Below, in pieces: positions 1-10,829 of a DNA stretch of 64,000 nt; within the stretch, counting starts at the first letter, position 1, and each line of letters starts with the position of its first letter. The stretch lies in contig JAPJBO010000039.1 in the NCBI GenBank assembly GCA_030068145.1, forward strand, positions 124,001-188,000. Direction: 5' to 3'. The stretch comes from Diplonema papillatum. Lineage: Eukaryota; Euglenozoa; Diplonemea; Diplonemida; Diplonemidae. The position numbers were made by a program, and so were the translations under genes. The notes beneath the pieces were generated by a model. It did not search any database and was not told the DNA's origin. It worked only from the letters and a program-made list of their open reading frames with translations.

Positions 1-2990
1 GCTTAGCAGCACAAACTCAAGAAGGTCCAGTCGACTGTTCCTTGCAGTAGTGCTGCCTTCTTTCAAAATACTCGGACGCGCCGGTTGCTCATTTCGGGGG
101 AGGGGGGAGAACCAATACAACTACCGAATGGTTCTTTGTTCGTTCTGCTGAAGGCTATCGACCCCGCACGAATTCTAGGTTTGTGGAGGGGGGGGGATAC
201 AGCACATTTCTTCCTTCGATTCCGGCTCTTGTTGCGTTGGCGAAACGAGAACGTCGCACCTCACCGTTCAGTATCGGCTGTGGCATGGAGGGTTCACGGC
301 AAGTGTCCATGGAACTCCAACCGATGCCTTCCCCTAGGAAAATAAATTCGTTTATTTTTTCGTGGGGGTCGTAGGCAGAAATCTGTCGGGGAGACCCCTC
401 GCAAATTTTTCTTTCTCCCTGTGGTGAGCGAAACCGCGTGTTTTGAGCTCGTTTTGAGCCAAATCTGGGATTGCCTTTGTTGCGCCGGTGCGGAGTCGTC
501 GGGCTGTGCTACACTGATTCACAATGCTGTCGCCTCACACACGTACGAAGCTTGTTCTTATTAAAATGAAAGCTCGTCATTGGCACTACCGCGGCTGATA
601 CAAGACTACGGATGATGATGATTTTCGTAGAACGCACCTTCATGGATTCAGGCCGCAAGTGGAAATGCCACGGTTTGCGGTGACGAGCTTCTCATATCCA
701 CCAACAGTACATGGTTGGTAAAAGGTTTAAAAAAAGGGGGGGGGGGGCAAGAAAAAGAAATGATCGGCACCGTCACTCTGGACGTGTTGATGGTGCGCGC
801 TCCAAGTGGAGCTCACCGCCCCCGGGGTTTCACTGAGCCCGCAGATTGAAGCAGAATGCAGCGTTGACCCACTCCACCAGCTACGAACGGAATCGTACGC
901 ATTTCCACCCTTTCCGGTTTCTGCCGGTCTTCGCGGACTTCTCTGAATAGTCTGTAACGAATCTATCTAGACTGTGAACGCTGCGGGGTGGTAGGGTTCT
1001 AGGAAGCCGGCCATCCATCATCCTGGCCGGTAGCCAAACTGACTGTTTAGGGCAAAAAAAAAAGAACGTTTCCGGAGTTAGGGCTTGCACTGAAAATGAA
1101 GCAACGGATGATCGCCCTCAATTGTCCAATTGTCCATTGACCAGAGGATGTCAATGATAAAGCATAGGTTTCTTGTTCTTCGCACGTACAGGGTGTGCAG
1201 GGGGTCGGGTTCCTGCGTGAGCGCTTGTTCGCCCGCTTCTTTTCCTCTTTCGTGTGCAACCGTTGCTCCGGAAAGGTTCCCTTCGCTATCAGTACGAATG
1301 TACTATTAAAAAAAGGTGGACCACATCGCGAGAGGAAGAGAAAAGAAGAAGTGAAAGCAAGAGTCTTTTCCCGTTCCCTAGACCCTAATCTTTGAACGTG
1401 GTTTCAGATGAGGTCAGAGCGACTGCCGGGTGGATCATGCCGCACCCAGTCAGTGTGCGCCGGAATCTGTGCGGGCGGTATTCGAGCTTGATGCCCCTGC
1501 AACCGAATACATCGTGGAGGCTGCTGACGGAGTACCACCTAATTTGTTGCATTAGTGTGATTGTTAGGCCTTCGACGACCCTGAACAACGCACTGTACCA
1601 GCTGATAGGGCAAAATCAGGCCCACGTGACCTGAGAGAGAGAGAGAGAGACGCGTTAGAGTGCAGGGACCACCTCTCCGGGGAGTTTCCGGTCACCTCAC
1701 TTCTCTTCGTGCTGCTACGGCGGGCGTAAGTCGCTCCGGAGGCGCGCTGCAGGTGCCGAGATTCTCTGTCACGTGGCGACGGCTTTTGCGGAATGGCGAC
1801 TGGCAGTAAAAGAAAGAGTTCCTTCCACCGCCAAGCAAGCGCTTGCCCAGCAGCTCAGTACGCATTGGACTCGAAAGAGAGGCAAACATCGCGAGACAGG
1901 GCGAAGCAGACAAACGTCTTTGCCACGGGAGCAGAAGAGCACGAAGAGAACATGGTCAAACGGGAGCCAAAACCGGCCGCCACGGCAGGACCGGTGCCGG
2001 GGAAGGAGGTGCTGAGAAGTAGACACGGACAAGGCGCGCAATTCCGCCCGCTAGCACCACTGCTGGAGGGTGCTTGGGGGAATCTTATGTTCCCCCAAGC
2101 AAACCCTGCTTGCTGTGCAACACAGCAAAAAGATAGGCCTTCGCGTTCGTAGCGTCACTAAAAAGAGCGCAGGCAGACCAGCAAGCACACGTCCTGGTCA
2201 ACACATCGCAACGAGCGCAGGGCATTGGGCAGCAGACCACCCTCACAGCAGTTCACACCCTACCAGATGCCGGAGCACACTGTATTCCAGCATCAGGCAG
2301 GGAAGCTGGCGGTACCTTTAGCAGGCTGGTTTGCTCGTTGTGCGCAAAGCCACAATACGACACGTCATGAGATAGTTGTCGCCGCTTGTTCGACTTGAGA
2401 TGGTGCGGTGCAAGGCCTCTGTTTCTCGATTGGGACTGACTCGCATTCGCGGTGTGAACGACTGCAGTTCGAGGCCTATCGCCTCCATCCCCTGGATGAA
2501 CGTGTGGCCCTCTGAACGAAGGACCAACCTCTTACAAAAGCCACAGAGACTCTGCCCGTGCTACGTTGGGCCGTGTGGTGAAGCCAAGCCGCTCACCTGT
2601 GTGTTAAGGCGTGTCTTACAACCTACTTTCACTCGCACAAAAAATAGTACGAGCGTGCCGCAAACTCATGCCGCACTTCTTGACGCGAATTTCTCGAAGT
2701 TGAAGCATGAGCAAGCACGATTGAGGCTACCGTTCAGCAGTCCACGCGGACCAGCGACTACGAACCGTGGGTTTTTCACGCGATTCTTCTTATCTTGTTA
2801 TCTGGTTCGCAAGTGCGCATTAGCAACAACAAGTTTGTGAGACCTTTGTCGTAATGCGGCTTTGCTCGACACCTTTGCTTGACTGCACTACGAACTGAAC
2901 AAGCTGCGCCGAGCCCGGTTCGATATTATTTTTCGAACGACTAGACATAGTAGACATGGTAATATGCCACGGTGCGCATTCGAGTATGGG
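1..2990. other. Intergenic region, no gene supported
   Basis: Only short open frames with no recognisable domains are present. The stretch holds fragments of interspersed repeats: 640-725 (shared with 48365-48465 and 59425-59510), 1552-1612 (inverted match to 11440-11500), and 1634-1740, a (GA)n run plus flank that matches 19430-19505. A G-run lies near 736-747. Confidence 0.6.
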
Positions 2991-3022
2991 TCGTCAACTT
3001 TCGGAACTCGGGGATGTTTGAC

Positions 3023-4180
3023 CTAAAGAAGAGGGGAAGCCATGCCTTTCTGGAGCTCCATCAACCCGCACTCGATGACGATGCCTGCGGACACGAAGAT
3101 GTCCTTCCGGGTGCTGTCGCAGAGGATGAAGCCGTAGCCTTTTGCGGGGTTGTACGTCTTGACGGTGCCCGTTCCCGTGGTCTCCGCCTGCATCGAGATC
3201 GGCGCCGCGGCGGGCGCCGGCGGCGGCGGCGGCGGCGGCACCGGTACGTCGGCCGGCGGCCGCATGCGCGAGCCGCCGAGCTGCCGCTTCGCGGCGTACG
3301 GAGCCGGCATCGGGACGGCCGCGTGCCCGCGGACGGGCGGCGGCGGCGGCGCCCGCGCGAGCTTCGCCTGTGTCACCCACACCGTCGAGGCGCGCCGCCG
3401 CGGCAGCTCGCTGACGTCGTACGTAAACGACACCACGTCGCCCGGCGCCAGCGACCGGTGCCCGTGGGTCAGGGATGTGAGGATCACGTGCACATCCGCA
3501 CCCCCGTGGTCGGGTTTGATGAACCCGTATCGGTTCGCGGAACTCCACGACTTCACGACGCCCGTCTGCGTCCCGACGTATTGAGCATTGCCCGACTCAT
3601 CCGCCCCCGCCGGTTTCGGTTTGGTGTAGGGGTGTGCGTGCTGGTACCCGCTTGCGGATGACGGCGTCGCGGCGCCGCTCGCTCGCATCGCCTGCCGCAC
3701 CGCGATCGCCGCGGCGCGCTGCGCTGCCAGCAGCACAGCGGGGTCGTTCAGCACGTGCGGCGCGAGCCCCATGGGGCCGAGGTCCACGAACGGCAGCGCC
3801 GCCGCCGCCGCCGCCGCCGGCGCCGGCGGCGGCGGCGGCGGCGGCACCGAGTTGCACGTCGCGAGGCGCTCGATCTCCGCTTGGTCGAGCAGCGGCTGCA
3901 GGAACACAGCCTTCGGCCGCCCGGGATTGCTGTCGTCGACCTGCACGACACAGATGCGGTCCTTTTGGAGGCCTTCCTCAGAAGGGCACGCCCGCGGCAT
4001 GAAGTGGATGTCTCGGGGGTCCTGCTCGTCAAGCAAGTGCACAAAGCCGTAGCCGTTCCGTACCGAGTACGACTTGACCCTGGGGATGGGGGTTTTAGAG
4101 TGAAACTTCGGTTTTCGTTGGTTTTTTGGTTGTGGTGGAATTAAATATGAGACGAGTGCGCAGATGGGGCCGACGTCCAC
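3023..4180 (-). CDS. Protein with three cold-shock domains (5' end uncertain)
   Basis: The open frame encodes up to 385 residues with three cold-shock (S1-like OB-fold) segments. CSD1 lies near residues 32-95 with NGYGFVHLL, CSD2 near 207-275 with NRYGFIKPD, and CSD3 near 338-378 with KGYGFILCD. These are RNP1-type single-stranded nucleic-acid-binding motifs, so the product probably binds RNA. Pro/Ala-rich low-complexity linkers, made of GCC/GGC runs, join the domains. The frame is open to a GTG at 4180, but there is no early in-frame ATG. A pyrimidine-rich CCCCAG at about 4080 looks like a splice or trans-splice acceptor, so the first exon may lie upstream or the conserved part may begin at 4079. 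CSD3 stops after the third or fourth strand, close to a CTCTTCTTTAG acceptor-like site, so a downstream exon may complete it. The upstream flank carries a broken copy of this gene. The family assignment is firm; the gene ends are not. Confidence 0.8.
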   Translation of the reverse strand: MDVGPICALVSYLIPPQPKNQRKPKFHSKTPIPRVKSYSVRNGYGFVHLLDEQDPRDIHFMPRACPSEEGLQKDRICVVQVDDSNPGRPKAVFLQPLLDQAEIERLATCNSVPPPPPPPAPAAAAAAALPFVDLGPMGLAPHVLNDPAVLLAAQRAAAIAVRQAMRASGAATPSSASGYQHAHPYTKPKPAGADESGNAQYVGTQTGVVKSWSSANRYGFIKPDHGGADVHVILTSLTHGHRSLAPGDVVSFTYDVSELPRRRASTVWVTQAKLARAPPPPPVRGHAAVPMPAPYAAKRQLGGSRMRPPADVPVPPPPPPPAPAAAPISMQAETTGTGTVKTYNPAKGYGFILCDSTRKDIFVSAGIVIECGLMELQKGMASPLL

Positions 4181-4352
4181 GAACGGCAGCGGCGCGGCGC
4201 CGGCGCCGGCGGCGGCACCGGGTTACGTGAGGCGCTCGCTTGGTCGAGCAGCGGCTGCAGGAACACAGCCTTCGGCCGCCCGGGATTGCTGTCGTCGACC
4301 TTCACGACACAGATGCGGTCCTTTTGGAGGCCTTCCCCGTGGCCGACGAAGT
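4161..4352 (-). pseudogene. Truncated self-copy of the cold-shock gene
   Basis: About 190 bases closely match 3776-3975 of the neighbouring cold-shock gene: the Pro/Ala linker and the end of CSD1. The copy has a shorter GC-rich linker and diverges abruptly at both ends. It sits immediately upstream in the same orientation, so it looks like a decayed partial tandem duplication. Confidence 0.8.
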
Positions 4353-4359
4353 ACAGTCA

Positions 4360-6300
4360 ATGTGTTCTCTTCACTGCTGTAACTCCGTTTTCCATTGTGG
4401 AAAGTATGCAAACTCTGCTGGCAATCGTGCTAGACCACATGCCTGCACGCCTGACTTCTACACACACAAAGGAAAGCGGCCATACTTGCTGAGGTGAAGA
4501 TCTTCGAAGTTGGTGTTCGTTTGGAGCAGCACGACGACTGTTCCCTTCGGTCCTTTCTCGCCGTCCTGCAGGGTTTGGTTCAACGTCCGGTTTGGGGTCA
4601 TCCTTCGGGAGTTTATTGAAGGAGAATAGGCGTGTGTTTGTTTGTACGTGCCGGGGGAGGATTAGACTGCTAGTGGATGATAGTGAGTGAATATGCTCGC
4701 TAATATTCTTCCAAACACGGTGCCAGCGTTCTCTTTCGTGTTTACAATGCATTGCTGATACAGATCCAAGTGCATTGCTTGTTTTTCGTAGTAACAAAGT
4801 GCGTTTGTTTAGTTCGGGAGCAAGTCCGAGGAAAACAGCAGCACTGACGGGGCGGCAGTATTTGTCAGCGAGTGATGGCAGTCATGTCGCGCGCTAGAGC
4901 ACGTTGAAGAACGACAGCGGGGGCACCGCGCTTCATCTTTTGTATTCCGTGTATTATGTCTTGCAATGAACAAGTCGTGCCCGTTCCTCATGATTGCGGG
5001 CAGTCACCAAACACGATTCGAGACAACAGCACATCGTGCTAGCACGATGGTGGACTTTGTTGAACGCCTGGGCCCCGGGTGCACGTAAAACTGCATGTTT
5101 TGCTGCCTCTTGCGGATGGCGCCGCCTACCACGCACAACCGGCCTTAAAACAGAGCACTCGCTTCCAAAGAGGGTGAAAATGGGCGAACTGAATAAAGCA
5201 GGAATACCTCCACCTGAACAGCAACGATGTCCCCCGGGCTAGGATCCTTCTCGCTACCAAGCAGGGCTGCGTATGAAAAGTAGACGTCCTGTGTGTGTGT
5301 GTGTGTGTGTATGTGTTTAAGTTCAGGGCTTTGAGTGGGTAACGTCTGAATCGAAGTATAGCCCACTTGTCACTTTCCAGTCGGCTTTGAGTTTCCGACA
5401 CGCTGCTTTTGGATCCTGTGACTCCTCTCCGAAGGGTGGGTGGGGCGGGATCCTTCGGGGGGCGGATAGAGCGTGGGAGGCTGTTAGCTTCTTCATCCGG
5501 GACTCGGCTCAAGACTTTCTGTTTTCATCTTGCGGTGTTAGCTGCACGGGGTTTTCGGCCCCGTGCAACAGCTGAGTGTCTTTCACAGGCGACACATCTC
5601 ACCCGAGGATGTGGCAAGCTCTCTCTGTGCAAAGAGCTTGGCCTGACTAGCTGTTCCAAACTCCTGGTGCAAGCACCCGTCATGGTCGGCAGTCACTTCC
5701 TGGGTCACAGTTTTCAGTCCTGTTCCGAGACTCGCTCGCACGAGGAAGTGGCTCAGTTGTCGCCAAGCATTCTACAATGCTGACGACTGCTACCCCTGGG
5801 TGTGTGTGGATGTGTGTGCATTGCAGAGCTTGCGGGCCTAGGGCAAACGAACACAGATCCTGCAGCTGTTCTCAAGCAGGTTCTCGTCTGCGTCTTTGTC
5901 GTCCCTGTACAACTGCTCCAGATGAGGTCGCGTTGTCTATTGACCCCTTTGTACGGGGTCCGTCGTTTCTTAACCTGGTCTAGACTTTCCAGTTTGCTCA
6001 GAGGCTTCTTCTTCTTGGAGCTTGTGCGTGACGTGATCGCCCGTGCAATTTCTCTCAAACACGCCCGCGTTAGTAGGCAAGGCTGTTCGAGCTTGAGGCT
6101 TCGTATGGGTGTCGTGTGCCGTGGGCGCCGCCGCTGCGCGGGATTCGTGTTTGTGGCGATTGAACCTCGAGGGGGAAATACTCGTGTTTTGTCCAACTCA
6201 AAAGAAATCCTTAGTTTTGTTTTATTCTCTTACTTGTTAGTTGTCGACAACTTGTTTTTGTGTTGAGGTGTCATTCAGATGTAAATCTAAAGCCGCCCAC
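4360..6300. other. Intergenic region, no gene supported
   Basis: No coding frame with a recognisable domain. A (GT)n microsatellite lies at about 5289-5320. The sequence is otherwise unremarkable. Confidence 0.55.
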
Positions 6301-6311
6301 GTCCAAATTTT

Positions 6312-6415
6312 GTTAAGCATTGAGTTCTTTTAAGTACATGAACCACACGGATTAGCATGCACTGTTAAGCATTGAGTTATTTTGAGTTGTTAAGCAGCGC
6401 CGGCCAAAACTTGTT
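6312..6415 (-). repeat. Copy of the 3'-flank repeat R
   Basis: The + strand holds TTAAGCATTGAGTTCTTTTA followed by a conserved AGTACATGAACCAC and GGATTAGCATGCACTG, then a second partial copy of the first motif and a CGGCC-containing stretch. It matches copies at 38491-38543, 39465-39519 and 39583-39638. It begins about 100 bases downstream of the cold-shock exon at 6515-6772, the same relation it has to the Cys/His-rich gene near 38.5 kb. Confidence 0.75.
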
Positions 6416-6514
6416 GCCGTGACACCTATGATCAAAGTAGAAGTGGAAAAGAGAATAGAAGGTTGTCTAAAAGAGAAAGCGTGGGGGGGTAGTAGAAATT
6501 AGCACGCCGCATAC

Positions 6515-6772
6515 GTCGTCAGAGGGTGTTTTGATGAAACCGAACTTGTTGCCGATCGTCTTCACCACGCCGATGGAGTTGATTGGAGGGCCGACCAACA
6601 TTTGCGGGAAATCAGTGTACACGATCTCGTCCTCGACTTCGGCTTCGCCTTCGGCTTCGCCTTCATTGATCCCCCCGTCGGACAGCCCCGCTGCGTCAAC
6701 CTCTGAGTCCATGGCCACCACGTCGTCGCCGCCGAGGCCTAGGTACTCTTCATCTACTGGAAACTCTTCCAT
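6515..6772 (-). CDS. Acidic cold-shock-domain protein, first exon
   Basis: ATG at 6772 opens an 86-residue exon. An acidic N-terminal region (about residues 1-60, rich in Glu, Asp and Gly) is followed by the first half of a cold-shock domain, with IGVVKTIGNKFGFIKTPSDD near the end. The frame then meets a good donor, GAC|GTATGC, at 6514. Possible acceptors are CTCTTTTAG (ending at 6467) or GATCATAG (ending at 6426). Neither continuation restores a clear second half of the domain, so either a later exon is missing or the protein is truncated. The CSD shows it is a likely nucleic-acid-binding protein. The 3' flank carries repeat R. Confidence 0.6.
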
Positions 6773-6867
6773 GACGCGTCCCTCCGCGGTGTTCTCCGCC
6801 CCCCCACGGTTCCCGCGTCCCTGCCCTTATACGTTCGTTGGGCCCGCTTGTGTAATCACCTGTTAAC

Positions 6868-7621
6868 TTTTTTTGTGTTTCCGACGATCCCGTGGGACGT
6901 ACAGATTGGTGTCTTTCGACCTTTGTTTGTTTGTGAGGTTCAGCTTGGTGCGTGTGGTCGGTGGGCGGGGGGGTTGGTTAGGAAGCTCTACTGTATCGGG
7001 CTAGACTTTAATTCATGCTTGAGCCAGGATGCCCACTCCGCAGCCTTTCCGCTGGGCCCTTGGTAGCTGATCCGCTCGCATACACTTTTCATTACAGTGG
7101 CGTTGCGCGCTGCGAAGTCGTCCATGATTTGCCAGTACGTCACGTTGCATTGTCCATAAATTCTCGCCAGGTCTGCTTCGGGTCCATAACTCCGCACGTG
7201 AAGCTCGTCGTTGGCCGTGAGCACGTGCTTAGCACTTCCTCGTTCAGCGCATCCTACGACGGCGCACGCCTCGCTCGTTCTAAACGGCATGATCGTCCTT
7301 CGGACCAGGGCCAAGTCCGTCGCGCCGTGTAACTTCCGCAGTGCCCGGAGGGTTTGCGTGCTGAGGCACCGTGGCGGCACTTCATTCCATGTCACGGGCT
7401 CCTCCGCAGGAAACGGCCACTCTCTTCCAGCTGCACCAGGTCATTCGCCTCGTCGTTGTCGTCGGGTTGCTGCTGCCGGCGTCGACACAGCCTTGACTTT
7501 GGCTGCGCTGTAGCACCACTCGATGTCGAATGAGCGGTTACTTTGGTGCGCATTGGTCGCTGCTTCGTCGGCCGCGTTGATATCCGCGTTGTCGCGGTGG
7601 CCCCTTGCCCACTGGACCACC
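6868..7621 (-). mobile_element. 5'-truncated LINE copy (RNase H end, zinc knuckle and 3' tail)
   Basis: On the minus strand this piece runs from the end of the RNase H domain (QWARGHRDNADINAAD) through a C-terminal zinc-knuckle region (CAVVGCAERGSAKHVL) to a 3' tail ending GTCGGAAACAC plus A7. It is clearly related to, but diverged from, the longer LINE at 7622-9985. The open part at 6988-7395 reads without interruption over about 135 residues, and the N-terminal side has shifts. Its 5' break lies exactly against the A-tail of the longer copy. Confidence 0.85.
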
Positions 7622-9985
7622 TTTTTTTGTGTTTCCGACGATCCGAATGGACGTACAGATTGGTGTCTTTCGACCTTTTGGATGCTTATGAAGTTCAGCT
7701 TAGTGCGTGCTTGTGGTGATCGGTGGGGTTCCCAAAAGAAAATGTTCCGTGTTATCGTATCTTCGAGCTAGACTTGATCTCGTGCATTAGCCAAGTGGCC
7801 CATTCTGTTGCTTTTCCGCTGGGCTCCTGATAGCGGACTCGCGCGCAAACAGACAGTATGACTGCTGTGTTGCGGGCTGCAAATTCATCCAATACTTGTC
7901 TGTACGTTACCTCACTCTGTCCAAAGATGCGCGTGAGGTTGGCTTCGGGTCCGTAGCATAGAATATGTCGTTCATCGCCAGCCGTCAGGACATGATCTGC
8001 ACTTCCTCGGTGGTAGCAGCCTTCTACGGCGCACTCGTTGCGGGTTTTGAACGGCATGATGGCTCTACGGGTGAGTGCTTGGAGGAGATCCGTAGCTCCA
8101 TGCAGGTTCCGCAGCGCCCGCAGGGCTTGTGCGCTGAGGCAGCGAGGTGGTACGTCGGTAGATAGTCGATTACGGACCGCGGTGTCGCGACTGTCGGTAC
8201 GGTTTCTCCTCGCGAAGAGTCCGTTTTCTTCGAGTTGCACCAGGTCACCATTGTCGTCTTCGGTATCGTCTTCTTGCCACCGTTGGCACAGCCTGGCAAC
8301 GTTGGCCTTGCGGTAGCACCATTCGACATTGAATGTGCTGCTTTTTTGGTAAGCGGCGTTTGCTGCGACGTCTGCCGCGTTGATGTCGGCATTGTCGCTG
8401 TGTCCCCTGGCCCACTGCACATCTGGGAGAGTGCACAGCACCATGGCGACCGGGTCCCCTTTGCGGGGGTTCCTTAACCGGGCGATGGCGCTCATGCTGT
8501 CGCTTCGCGGCTTGGCCATCGCGTGGGGCTTGACTTCCTTCAGTGCAGTCGCTAGAACCATCATCGCACACAATTCTGCTTGTGTGCTCGAGCTGATCCT
8601 CCCATGGATCTTCGCACCGTAGGCCCTGCCGTTGACGCAAATTCCGACAGCGCCTCTGCCTTCTTTTTCCAGGTAGCTCCCGTCGGTTGCTACTCTGACG
8701 ACATCGCCGCTTGCTTCAGCTTCTCTGAGCGCCCTCTCGGTCCATGTTATGACGTAGGGCTTTCGCACCCTCCGCGGTGGGCGCAGCTCGAATCCGGTTG
8801 CTGGGATTCTGCCTTCCGTCAGGTCGGGGTGGGCGGCCAGGTAAGCCCTTACCTTTTGCTGTTCAGAGAAGTCCTTTATCGGTGTCATTCCGTATCCAAA
8901 GGAGCAGGCCGGATATCCTGAGATTCCATTGCTTCCATGGTGTCTTGGGATGAGTTTTGTGTAAGCGGCTTGCAACTTGGGGTGCGTCGGGTCGAAGCAC
9001 TTCGAGACTGCCTGTATGGCGAGCGTTGGCAGCGCATAGCTTCTGTAGAGCTCACTCTTGCCTCGAGTGGAGCAGTAGTAAGACTGCGAGATCATTGCAC
9101 AGACTCTGCTGAAGCGTTCGACTCTTTTCCGATTACGTGCACAGGATGCGTGGTCGTTGTCTCCGTGTAGGCATCCCCCGAGAAGTCTAGTGGACAGCCG
9201 CGTCGTCACCGTGCCAAGACCGGGAATCGGTATCTTGCTGACCCTCGAAGCGACCACCACTAGCTTTCTTCGGGCCAACTTAAAGCCCCTGCTTGTCATC
9301 CAGTCGTTGAGCACCTGTACTTGAACCGGGACCGATTTGACCGCTGCGAGAGATGTAAGGTCGTCAACGTAGGCTTTGCACTGTGTGAGGTCTGGCGGGT
9401 CCGCTGTGTAATACAGGTAGAGTATCACGCTCAGTGGGGAACCCTGCAGCAGTCCTCTCCTCAGCGCCATAGGCGGGGTAAAACCTTCGTTAGTGGTCAG
9501 CGTATACCACTGCGACTCTAACACTGCCTCGATCGATCTCGCCCACTCGTCTCCGAAGTCGTTGCGTATTTTTTCCAGTAGCTTGTCGTGTGGTACTGTG
9601 TCGTAGGCTGCTTCGATGTCAGCGATGACAACTGCTGGGTCCTCTTCGTCGCCGCCGTCCATCCATTCTTGCGCCCGCTGGAGGATCTCGAGGGTGGCAT
9701 GCTGCCGCTGGCATCCGTATTGGAAGTCTTTGGCTTTAATCCGCTCAATGCAGAGGTCTCGGATCTTGAGGTAGACGCAGACGTGGAGGAATTTTAGCAT
9801 CAGTGGCATGATGGCAATTGGTCGGTAGGCGTTCGGGGAGGTTTTTGGGATGCCGGGTTTCGAGATGAGAAAAATCCATGACAGCGCATGTTCGTGCGGG
9901 ATTCCGGCTTCCAGCCACTCGTTAAAAGTGTCAGCTACAGTCGTAATTTCTTTTGGGCGGAGTGTGGTTTTTTTTTTTTTTTTGA
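7622..9985 (-). mobile_element. LINE (non-LTR retrotransposon), 5'-truncated
   Basis: One uninterrupted frame ending at 7752 encodes about 740 element residues. It contains a non-LTR reverse transcriptase (YRPIAIMPLMLK, FQYGCQRQHATLEIL, VIADIEAAYDTVPHDKL, LLQGSPLSVILY and the catalytic YVDD), a ribonuclease H domain (TDGSY, AELCAM, SDSMSA, HSDNADINAAD) and a C-terminal knuckle CAVEGCYHRGSADHVL. The domain order resembles RNase H-bearing LINEs such as the ingi/L1Tc group. No endonuclease or ORF1 is seen: the element part stops at an A-run (T15-18 on + at about 9969-9985), so this copy is probably 5'-truncated. The 3' tail ends GTCGGAAACAC plus A7 at 7622-7628. The same tail is found at 6868, and a related motif lies near 26790 and 44195. 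Confidence 0.9.
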
Positions 9986-10058
9986 GAGGTCCGCCCAGGG
10001 AAGTAGCTTGAGCTCTGAGCCCCACGTAAAAAATCCTACCAAATGTTGTACAGAGCAC
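7752..10058 (-). CDS. LINE reverse transcriptase-RNase H polyprotein
   Basis: This is the coding frame of the LINE. It is 768 residues if read from the first possible start, but about the first 25 residues come from flanking DNA before the A-run. The reverse transcriptase would copy element RNA at a nicked target, and the RNase H would remove the RNA strand. Catalytic residues of both domains are visible: YVDD in the polymerase, and the acidic D-E-D set in TDGSY, AELCAM and SDSMSA plus the late D in the NADINAAD region. The frame has no stop, which suggests a fairly recent insertion. Confidence 0.85.
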   Translation of the reverse strand: MLCTTFGRIFYVGLRAQATSLGGPLKKKKKTTLRPKEITTVADTFNEWLEAGIPHEHALSWIFLISKPGIPKTSPNAYRPIAIMPLMLKFLHVCVYLKIRDLCIERIKAKDFQYGCQRQHATLEILQRAQEWMDGGDEEDPAVVIADIEAAYDTVPHDKLLEKIRNDFGDEWARSIEAVLESQWYTLTTNEGFTPPMALRRGLLQGSPLSVILYLYYTADPPDLTQCKAYVDDLTSLAAVKSVPVQVQVLNDWMTSRGFKLARRKLVVVASRVSKIPIPGLGTVTTRLSTRLLGGCLHGDNDHASCARNRKRVERFSRVCAMISQSYYCSTRGKSELYRSYALPTLAIQAVSKCFDPTHPKLQAAYTKLIPRHHGSNGISGYPACSFGYGMTPIKDFSEQQKVRAYLAAHPDLTEGRIPATGFELRPPRRVRKPYVITWTERALREAEASGDVVRVATDGSYLEKEGRGAVGICVNGRAYGAKIHGRISSSTQAELCAMMVLATALKEVKPHAMAKPRSDSMSAIARLRNPRKGDPVAMVLCTLPDVQWARGHSDNADINAADVAANAAYQKSSTFNVEWCYRKANVARLCQRWQEDDTEDDNGDLVQLEENGLFARRNRTDSRDTAVRNRLSTDVPPRCLSAQALRALRNLHGATDLLQALTRRAIMPFKTRNECAVEGCYHRGSADHVLTAGDERHILCYGPEANLTRIFGQSEVTYRQVLDEFAARNTAVILSVCARVRYQEPSGKATEWATWLMHEIKSSSKIR

Positions 10059-10124
10059 TTTTCAGGGTCCTCGTGACACTTGGTGCGTGTGGAGCTCAGA
10101 CCGACACTGTGATGAGGGCGTGGG

Positions 10125-10640
10125 GTGTTCGGACGAAATGCGGCACGTGCAGGAGGGTGTTGCTCATGGAAGGTAGTGCCACACAGCAAGAATTGCTTCC
10201 CGTTTTGTAGTCCTGTCCACCACAGAGACTGGCCTTCGGGAAGCAAAAAAGCCAAGAAGGCGAGTATCGCCTGGCGGTTATCTGCGACAGGGCGGACAGC
10301 TGTGGTCTTCTTTTTTTTTTTCTCTTGGCAACACGACATTACACAAGCCAATACCAGCGCCGCATGCGCGGAAATTTTTTCAAGCTAATGGGTCAGCGCT
10401 GCAGGTATCCAAACAGCAAGAATCGCTATAGCCGCTTTGTAGTCCACATGGACTGCGGCAAAGTTGGTGCGAGTGCACATTTATGTACCCGACAGGGTGC
10501 TGCTCTTTTGTCACTACTGCCCACCACAGAGAGCAGGGCGGACAATTGCGGTCTTCTTGGCAACAAGACGTAATAGAATACACAAGCCAAAAATGCCAGC
10601 GCCGCAGGCGCGGAAAACCAAGCTAGTGGGCCAGTGCAGC
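10125..10640. repeat. Diverged tandem repeat, two units of about 230-245 bp
   Basis: Matching marks recur: CAGCAAGAAT at 10183 and 10414, AGGGCGGACA at 10289 and 10533, and GCGCCGCATGCGCGGAAA at about 10360 against GCGCCGCAGGCGCGGAAA at about 10600. Indels separate the two units, including a T-run present only in the first. Confidence 0.7.
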
Positions 10641-10714
10641 AGGTACCAAAATTGAGGGTGTACGTTGCTAGAACGATGATCCAAAGGTGCAGTAACCGTA
10701 CTGTAGCATCATCC

Positions 10715-10825
10715 ACCCACCCACTGCCCACTACATACCCACCACCACCACTGCCCACTACTACATACCCATGCCCACCGCACCACCCACCCACTACCGC
10801 TGCCCACCCACGACACCCGGCCGCT
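10715..10825. repeat. CCCACCAC-rich low-complexity tract
   Basis: A C/A-rich stretch of repeated CCCACTACATACCCACC-like words. It resembles the minisatellite at 61291-61497 in composition but is not the same unit. Confidence 0.6.
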
Positions 10826-10829
10826 GGCT

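Noticed and set aside
460-480. Match to part of the dinoflagellate spliced leader (TTTGGCTCAA on minus)
   Set aside because: Only ten bases; expected by chance and lacking the rest of the leader.
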